Of a stretch of DNA of 64,000 nucleotides, positions 25,914-35,600 are shown one piece after another. Source of the DNA: Breznakiella homolactica (GTDB lineage: Bacteria; Spirochaetota; Spirochaetia; Treponematales; Breznakiellaceae); contig NZ_CP067089.2 of the NCBI RefSeq assembly GCF_016616095.2, positions 3,968,001 through 4,032,000 of the forward strand, read 5' to 3'. Below the pieces are notes generated by a model. That model ran no database searches, was not told where the DNA came from, and was given only the letters and a program-made list of their open reading frames with translations. How positions within the stretch are numbered: the stretch's first letter is position 1; each line of letters opens with the position of its first letter. The position numbers and the translations under genes are program-made.

Positions 25914-26579
25914 ATGAAGATTCTGAAAAACTGCATAAAATTTCTGCTCATGGCGGCGGTTCTGACCGGCTGCCCGAACCCGACGAGTCCCCGGACCGAT
26001 TCTGACAGTGACCCCGGCAAAACCTTTGAGGAAAACAGCGAGCTCTTTGAAAAGAAGGATAGCGGGGCCATTGTATTCGAAACCAATGAGCGGAAGTATG
26101 AAAGTGAACGGGGCTATACCGTATGGGGGCTCAAGGAAGGAAAGCAGGAACCCTTTGCGGCGAGGGATGTGGAAATGGTCAAGGTCAGGGGATACGCCGG
26201 CGCGGGCTATGGGATAGTCCTCTGCCACGGCAAGGAAACAGGAAGCGAAGAGGAGAGCATGCTGGTGGTGATGATCAATACGGAGAAAGAATACACCGTG
26301 GGAAAAGTTGTGGACGGTGTCTTTACGTATATTGAACCCTGGACCTACACCGACGCTCTCGACTCCGGATACGGGGCAAAAAACAGGCTCCGGATCGAAC
26401 GGGACGGAAGCGGAGAATATACGATCAAAATAAATGGCGCCGAAATGGAAAAAGGCTTCCGGGATGAGAACGATCCGGTAAAAACCGGCGGAGATGACGG
26501 ATATATCGTAGTCCTGTCCCCGCGGGACCGGTTCGGGCAGGAGGGAGTCCGGGTTGAATTTACCGAAGCGGCGCCGTAA
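25914..26579 (+). CDS. Lipoprotein of unknown function
   Basis: 221-residue lipoprotein with lipobox VLTGC (Cys20), beginning one base after the preceding gene; GGAGG ends the upstream gene. The mature part starts with a Ser/Asp/Pro-rich tether (PNPTSPRTDSDSDPGKTF). A beta-rich domain follows with KKDSGAIVFETNERKYESER, YAGAGYGIVLCHGKE and GSGEYTIKINGAEME. The pattern suggests a jelly-roll like those of laminin-G or concanavalin-type modules, but I do not recognise the family. It is the last of four envelope genes directly upstream of the giant RHS gene. Confidence 0.6.
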   Translation: MKILKNCIKFLLMAAVLTGCPNPTSPRTDSDSDPGKTFEENSELFEKKDSGAIVFETNERKYESERGYTVWGLKEGKQEPFAARDVEMVKVRGYAGAGYGIVLCHGKETGSEEESMLVVMINTEKEYTVGKVVDGVFTYIEPWTYTDALDSGYGAKNRLRIERDGSGEYTIKINGAEMEKGFRDENDPVKTGGDDGYIVVLSPRDRFGQEGVRVEFTEAAP

Positions 26580-26695
26580 ATACCGGGAGCAGACCCAGTG
26601 GTTCAGAAGCTGACAATAGTTCGGACTTATCAATTTAAAACTAAATAATAACGGAAAAAATGCTTCAGCGGATATATGAGAGGAGAGGAAAGGTA

Positions 26696-29600
26696 ATGAA
26701 ACGACTGACCGCAGTGATGATATTGGCCTCGCAGATAGGGATGATGTTTCCGGTACCGGTATACGGAACGGAAGCTCCCGGGGTACTCCCGGGTTTAATG
26801 ATTCCCGCGGAAGGCGAAAGCGTGAGCGAAGTGGTGGAACCCGGAACCGGGAGCACCCTGCGGTTGGGAGAGGCGGAACTGGAGATACCCGCTGGAGCGG
26901 TGAAAGAAGCGGTGGAGATCCGGATAACGGAACTTCGGCGGACGCATGAGCTGGATGAGGGAATGGCGAACGTAACCGGAGGAACGGCGGGGTACCGGTT
27001 TGAGCCGCGGGGTATGGTGTTTGAAAAGGACGTGGTTGTTCGGATTCCGTACAGTGAGGATATCGCTGAATCTGAGATGGCACTGGAGAACCTGTACACG
27101 TATTTCTATAACGAAGACGCGGGCCATTGGGAGACACTGGAACGGGTGGAAATAGACCGTGACCGGCGGGTCATAGCGAGCGTGACGACGCACTTTACTG
27201 AGATGATCAACTCGACGCTGACACTGCCTGAGGGGCCGTCGCCGATAGAGTTTGATCCGACAACGATCAAGAATCTGGAAGCGGCGAATCCCGGGAGCGG
27301 AGTGGTGCAGGCTGAGGTACAGGGCGGAAGCGTGACCGGGGAACTCGGGTTCCGTATAAAGCTGAATGTTCCTGCCGGGCGGAACGGGATGACGCCTGAG
27401 GTGGCGGTGCAGTACTCAAGCGAAGGGCAGAGCGGCCTGATCGGGCGCGGATTTGACCTGAGTGTGGGAGCGATAACGACGGACACGCGGTTCGGGATGC
27501 CGAAGTATGACGGGAGCGACCGGTACTATTACCGGGGCGAAGAACTGGCGGCTGTGGAAAGCCGGAGTGATGAAATAGAGTACCGCCCGGTGGTGGAACA
27601 GGGGTTTGAGCGGATAGTACGGAACCGGGCGGGGAACTACTGGAGTATAACGGACAAAAGCGGAACGGTACGGGAATACGGGCGCGACGAGGGATGGATA
27701 GGGCCTGCACGCGGTAACCGCGGAAAGGTGTTCACGTGGTACCTGACACGTGAAAAGGACATGTGGGGCAATACGGTGGAGTACGGGTACCGGTACGACA
27801 GCGTGAACCGGTATACATACCTGGACAAGATAGTGTACACGGGCCGGGACACGGGGAACAGCTCTGAGCGTGAAGAGGGAGTATTTGAGATCCGATTCGG
27901 GTACGCCGAACGGCAGGACCGGCGAATAGACGGACGGGGAGGATTTGTCTCGAAGCAGGGAGACCGGCTTGAGCGGGTGACAATATGGTACCGGCCCGGA
28001 AACCGGGCGGTGCGGAGCTACTGGTTTGAGGGTGACTACAATGAGTTCGGACAGAGGGTTCTAAAACGGTTCGCGGAGAAGAGCGGAGACGGGAGCCGGG
28101 AATGGTACGCCTATGAGATGGATTATTACGGCCTGGCAAAGCACGGCGACGGATATGACGGATTTGACACGAGCCGGATGTGGACTGTTGAAAACGGCAG
28201 CAAATTCGACGGTATAAGCGCCCAGACGAGCGCTAACTTCGGGGGGAGCACCACCGGCGGGATAAAATTATACGGCCCGAAGTTCTGGTTTCCCGGATGG
28301 GGGGTTCTTGCGGAGACGTCTGTGTCCGTGGGCTTCGGCGGAGGCCTCGGCGGAACGATAAACTCCATAGTGGACGTAAACGGGGACGGTCTGCCGGATC
28401 TGGTTCGCCGGGACCAGGACAAGCTCTATGTCAGTTTTAACAACGGCAATGGCGGATTTTCCGACAACAAGGCGCTGCCCGGACTCGGAGAATCAATAGA
28501 CAATGAGCGGAGAAGCTATGTCAGTTTCGGCGCGAAAGCCACACTGAATGTAATTGACGGCGTTCAGGTAGGGGCTGCGGGAACCACGGTAACAACGACA
28601 TCCAAGACCCTGAGCGGATTTATGGATGTGGACGGAGACGGGTATGTTGATTTTGTCCGTCAGGGCCGGCGGTTTGACCGGAACCAGGGCGGACGTACGG
28701 GCTTCCTGGCTCAGAGCTGGGTGGGGCTTGACGGTATCAATACACCGGTCCAGCCCATAACCGATGATGAGAAAGAGGATAATGACAAGAGTTTTTACGT
28801 ACAGGAACCGGTGCGCGCATGGAGCGCGTGGCGGACCGGGACAATCTCGGTAAGTGAACGGGGTACCCTTAAGAACGATACCCGGAGTACTGAGATTCGT
28901 CTGGACAGCTATAGGGGCAACAGCAAACTGGCAAGTATTCCTCTGGCGGGATCGGGCGGCCAGGTAAGCGGGACGGCAGTGTTTACCGCGGCGGTGGAAC
29001 CAACCGACCGGCTGTATTTCCACCAGAACACCGGGAACGATAATGAGCACGGCGCTGTTGATTGGGGAATAACGATAAAGTATACGAATCTGCGTTTATT
29101 TGAAAATCTCGGGAAGGGACTGCGGTACCGGATACCGCAGGTATTGGTAAGCAAACCGCCACAGCAGCTTCTGGACAATGAGTATTATAAAGAAGTATCA
29201 GGGGATACAAAAACATATTCCCGGCAGGTCAGTGATGAAACCCTTACGGCTTATGTTTCGACCAACAGTGAATTAAAAGCCTGGGCCGTAAAAAACCGGT
29301 ATTTTATAGTGGATACCGTACCGGCGGAATTGTATAAAAAAATCCTCCAGAAAGCACGGCCCGCGTCGGTGAGCGATGAAGACAATCCCAATACGGAAGC
29401 GGAGAAAGCGTACCAGCGTTTGTATTTCGGATATGAATATGAAGCGGAATTTGAACGGTACATCAGGGTCGACCCCGCGAAAATAACCGGAACAGATAAT
29501 GACTCAAAGAAAGTACGGGATCTTCTGAATGACCAGACCGGAGTGGACAATGCTTTTATATCCGGGCTGCAGTATCTCAGCGAATCTGAACTACTGCAGA

Positions 29601-32600
29601 TAGCGCGGATAGCGGGTGTGGATGACGACGGTGAGGCCTATCCGTACAAGGATGGAAGCACCGGATATTCCTACCGGCGGACCGCGGCGGCGCTCCAGAA
29701 ACCCCAGGAAATTATAAAGGAAGGCGCGGTAACGAAATACCAGAGCGGCGTCACCGTGGAAAACCTGGGGGTGCTTCTGGAAACGCGGAACGCGCCCTAC
29801 GGCGGCGGGATCGAGCGGCTGTGGCTGCGTAAAAAAGCCGGTGATACCTACGGAATCTTTTTTGAGTCGAACGGAGTAACCCGGGAGATTACCGCGAAAA
29901 CCGTTTCAGAAACACAGGCCATTTTTATGGATTACGGCGTTGAGCGGACGTTTTTACTCCAGAACAAGAAGTCTGATCTCGCGACTATACCGGATAGTAT
30001 TTACCAGGAACTGGTATATCCCAAAGCGGTGGAGGGGAAAACCTTCTCCGAGCACAGTTACAGCGCTATCCCGGGGAGTATCTACGCGGCTCTGCGGGCT
30101 GTTTTTTCCGACGAATACATACCGGCACGAAAAGCGGATAAGGTAATATTCGCTGACGCTTATGAAATAAAAACCCGGACGGAGGGTTCCGGAGAGAATG
30201 AGACAACGATAATAGAATATAAGTACAAAGGGGACGGTGAAGACTACACCCTGGCGGACATCAGGCTCATGGGGGAAAATGCTAAAGCATCCGCCGGGAT
30301 ATCAGAAACAATAAATTACTCCCTGATGAAAGAAGAACACTACACGAAACTTCTGGAAAAACTCAGCGGGGATTACCTTGTGTATCTTCCCTCGGCGCGG
30401 AATATTTTTACCGGCGCTTATGAACGGACCGAGGAAATTGTTACGGTTCCCGGCGGAGAAGGTGAGGAACCGGAAGAGATTGTTGCGGTGGTATATGTCT
30501 ATACCACTGTGAATAATGACTATCCTCAGTGGTATATAACGCAGCTGCTTACGGCGGTTGGAGAGTCGGTGGCTGATAGTGGAAGGATTCCCGAAGAGGA
30601 CTGGAGCCGGATCGTCGCCAAGCTGGCTGAAGAGGATAAACATTACATTCCCTCCGACCAGGAAGTGTTTGAGTCGTATTATGAAATCCGGGACGGGTTG
30701 TATATTCTGAAGGATACGGTGACCCGGGATGAAACGGAATGGGTGCTGGAATACGTAAAGGACACCGCCGCGGCGGGCACCGCTGACGGACTTCTGCGGC
30801 TCATGGCGGGCAGCCCGGACCTTCGGGTGTTAACGCTGAGCGCGGCCGACTATAACATTCTTACCGGTATAGCGAAAACGGATGTACGGAACTGCTTTGT
30901 GCGGGGTATCCCGGAATCCGGGGACGGGTATTACTATGTTAAGACCGGGCTGCCGGAGGAATCGGCGGCGGCCCTGCGTGAGGCCATGCGGTATTACTAT
31001 TTTGTGTACCGCGCGTTTCCGTATTACGACTACGTAAGTTCAGAAGGTATCTGGCAGCTTAAGAGCGGCCTTGATCCCGCGGGCATCAGCGCTGTTAAAG
31101 CGATTATAGAAGAACTGAAGCTGGATGTCTTAACGGTGATCCAGCGGTCAAATAAATACAACTCACAGACGGCGCACACGGTATATTACGGAAGTGACGG
31201 AACCGGCGTTGCGCTGCCCGGCGGCAGTACAAAACTGTCCATGGATCCGTACAGCGGGACCCTGGGTATGCTTGGATCAACGTCGGGCGAAAAAGTAGGA
31301 CAGATAGCGTTCCCGGGGATCAACGGCAGCGGCGAAATTGTGTGGAAACACCGGTATGTGCATATCTTTGAGACCGGAAAAGATTTCAGCGCGGAGAATA
31401 TCAGCGCTCCACCGGAACCTGAGGAAACCAAAAACGCCTGGCTTCAAGGAAAGGTGGAGCCGGAAAACGTGGTGACCATGGAGCATTTTGTCGGCGGTGT
31501 GTATGGCTGGTATTACGGGTTATGGACCGGATACTACACCTGGGACGTGAATAACATCGGGCAGGCGCCCACGGTGGATAAGAATAAGGTAAAGGAAGGC
31601 CGTGCCACAGACCCGATTTTCTTTTCAATAATGACGCGGAACCGGGAAGAAACCGGCGACGCGGAGAAACAGCTGCAGACAACCGGAAGCGGCGCCGATG
31701 AGGTTGCAGTGCCTGAAGACGCCCTGGTAGGCCCGGTGGCAAGCGCGGTAACGTCGGAAATGGACGATGAAATGAATATCACCACCCGGACCCGCTATTA
31801 CGGAGCGGTGGTGTACCGGAACAATCTGTATCCGAATGTAAACGCCGGGGACAGTGAGGATGAAGGCGTGTACGACGGTTCCCCGGCCATCGGAAGCAGC
31901 GGGCTGACACGGATCAGGCGGAGCAAGTCAAAGACAAAGGACTACTTTTTAGGGGTAAATCCGCCGACGCTGAACGACGGTACGTCCCGGCAGACCGAAG
32001 GACTCATGGATATCAACGGGGACCGGTACCCCGACATGGTAGTGCTCGAATGGGATAATTCCGGGAATAATATTGTTTCCTGGAAGGTCTATCCCGGTAC
32101 CGGCACCGGATTCGGCCCGGCGGAAACCTATACACCGCCAAAAAACAACGCCTACTTAAGCTCAAATGAAACGAAATCCTACGGCATGGGCGCCAGCCCC
32201 GGGGACGCCATCGGTTCTATGATGGCAACGTTTAAGGGCGGCGGAAATATGAGCGCCGTAAGCGGCAATGAATCTTCCAGTGACAGTGCTTCCTTTAGTA
32301 TAAGCTTCAACGGAAGCGCCGGTGTATCCACCGAGGAAGAAGGCCTCATGGACATCAACGGGGATGGGCTTCCGGATTACGTGGTTTCCCAGGGAAGCAC
32401 CATGGATGTGTACCTCAACCTGGGTGATGGAACGTTCAGCGAAAAGATCACCTGGCGAAATACCGCCACCAATACCAACGCGCTTTCAATACGGTTTAAC
32501 GGCGCGACGGAAACGGAAACCGCCCGGGGATTGAGCCAGTCTCTGGTTGGGAGTGTATCCGGCAGTATCGGATTTGGTACTGACATTGTGGTAGCCAATT

Positions 32601-35600
32601 CCGGGATCGGGGCAAGCGTCACCAAAACCGTCATGCGTTTCGCGGATATGAACGGGGACGGCCTGGCGGACCTGGTGATAAAACGGGACGGGGATGATTA
32701 CTTCCTGGTCCGGTTCAATCTCGGGGATGAGTTCATGGCGACGCCGGTAAAGATCTACCGGCCCAACTGGGGAAGCGAAATCGGGGACTATGCCTTTGAC
32801 CTGGGGAATGAGCTGGGACAGCTGCTGAAAAACTCCCTTGCCGGGGTTGGGCTGCCATCCCAGGCGGACTTTGTTACAAAACTCATACCCAGCGGCGTGC
32901 TGAAGCTCCCGACAATAGACGCAAGCAATCCGATTGTACAGTCTCTGAACCCGACGCAGATCGATGATGACCTGGAATATTCCAGCGGCTTCAATATCAG
33001 CCTCGGAGGCGGGGTAAACATACAATACCGGCTGTTCTATATACTTGCGTTCTTCTTCAATGTAGGCGTAAACGGAAGCGTGGCCAATACCTCGGTGAAC
33101 ATCAAGTTCATGGATATAGACGGGGACGGCCTGCCGGACCATGTGCTGCGGATTCCCTATTCCCGGAACAACAACCACGGGAAGATTTATGTGAAGCGGA
33201 ATACCTTGGCCGAAGTCGGCCTTCTCAAAGGCCTCACCCTGCCCATGGGCGGCAGCTACAATTTTGCCTATGAGCGGACGGAAAACAGCGAAGCCCTGCC
33301 CCAAAGCCGGTGGGTGGTAACGGAAATCACCAAACGCGCGGGGAACCAGCCTTCAGGCCGCGGGGTAAGCGAATACACCGAACGCTATACCTATGAAAAC
33401 GGGTACTACGACCGGGCTCGCCGGGAATTCTACGGCTTCGGCAAGGTAACGGCGGAACGCGGTGACGGAACCACGATGGAGACGGAATACTACACCCCCG
33501 ACATAGCCGGAGCGGACGCATACTACCTGCGGCGGCAGCCGAAACAGGTAACGGTCAGGGATGGAGCCAGGGATCTGCAGCAGACTGTATACACCACGAC
33601 GGCAAAGAATGTCGGAAGCTACAGCGCAATTAAATTCCCGGCCATGGAAAGCCGCACCGTCCGGACCTGGGGCAGCACCGGAAGCGGGTACACCCAGCAG
33701 ACAGTGACCTACACCTATGAGATGCTGTATGGAAACGTGGTGAAACTCCAGGACCTTGGGGACACCCGGGGATCCGACGGGACCGTGATAGCAACAATTG
33801 AATATGACAACCCAACAGGCGGATACCTCCACGCCCACCCCGAACGTATCACCGTAACCGACGGCTTCGGCCGGGTTCTCCGGAAACGGGAAGGAGACTA
33901 TAACAGCAAAGGTGAACTGACCAATTGGCGGGAGTATTATGAAAGCAGCAAATATATTGAATACATTCTGACCCGGGACAAATACGGAAACCTGGCCAGC
34001 ATCACGGACCCGAGGGGGAGTGAACGGGCGTACACCTATGACCCCGTAACCCACAGCCTTCCGGCAAGCATCACCGTGCGGAATGGAAAAATTCTGGGAA
34101 CCCACGCCTATACCAGCCGGAGCACCTGGCTTCCTGAGTATGGAGCGCCGGAGACGCAAACCGACGCCAACGGCCGGACCATGACCTACACCTACGATGA
34201 ACGCGGCCGTCTGTCCACCGTAAAGACCCCCCATGATACCAACGGGATACCGGCGGTATCCTATGAGTACCTTGTATCCGGCGGCTACTGGACCGCGGTG
34301 ACCTACAACAAAATCGGCTACGATTCAGGCTCAGGCGAAGTCATGCGGACCGTACTGTACACCGACGGCCTGGGCCGGATCATCCAGACCGGGAAGGATG
34401 GCGAGTTCACAGACAAAAACGGAAACCGCCGTACCGGATGGAACATATCCGGAGCGGTAGTCTATGACAGCAAAGCCCGGGTAATAGAGGAAGGCCAGAC
34501 CCAATTCTCCGCGACAATGAGCCAAAGCGAACTGCCCGGAATCGCAGAAATCGTGCGGCCGACAAAGAAAAGCTACGACGGCCTTGACCGGATTCTGCGG
34601 GTAGAACTGCCCGGCGCGGCGGACAAGCCGCCGGTAATAACCACCATAGCGTACGAAGTGCGGAACAACCGCCAGTACGAAATATCCCGTGACCCCCTGG
34701 GAAACGTGACCGAACGGAGCTACGACGAGCGGGGCAACATCTCCCTCGTACGGCGTCTGGACAGCATCGGCAATGAGCTGATGAAAGGAAGCTACAAATA
34801 CGACCTCATCGGCCAGCTCCTGGAAGCCCGTGACAGCCTTGGCGGCACGGTACAGGTAACCTACGACCTCGCCGGCCGGCGGCTGACCCTGACAAGTCCC
34901 GATACCGGAACCGTGGAAAGCACCTATGACGAATCCGGGAACCTCATCCGGCGGGTGGACTCCCAGCTCAAAGCCGACGGCAAAGACATCTGGTACGAAT
35001 ACGACGGCCTCAACCGTCTGGTAAAGATCAAATATCCCACCAGTGAGGCGGTGACGTATACGTACGGAGACGAAAGCGCGAAGACCGTCAACGGCGCGGG
35101 CCGGATAATCAAACAGACCGACGGAACCGGAAGCATCGAGTACAAGTACGGGATCCTAGGGGAAGTAACCGAGAAAACCCGAGAGATTAAACGGCTTGAA
35201 AGCGGACGTGACCCGCTGAAAGCGCGGTTCCGGTACCGGGGAAATTACCTGGGGCAGCTCGAGTGGATAGAATACCCCGACCTTGAAGTAGTGCGGTACG
35301 GATACGACACAGGCGGCCAGATCCAAAGCGTGAGCAGCACTAAGGAAAGCCTCACCACGGAATACGTAAAAACCATCGGATACGATGAGTATGGTCAGCG
35401 GACCTACATCGAGTACGGAAACGGCGTGCGGACAAGCTACACCTACGACGAGAACCGGCGGTGGCTGGACAGCATCCGGACAAGCCACGGCGCGTACGGC
35501 CCAGTGTACCAGAATATGGCATACGAGTTTGACGAGGTTGGGAACGTAAAAGGGTATATAAACCAGAGTTACGGGTACGAAGTAACCCAGCAATACACCT

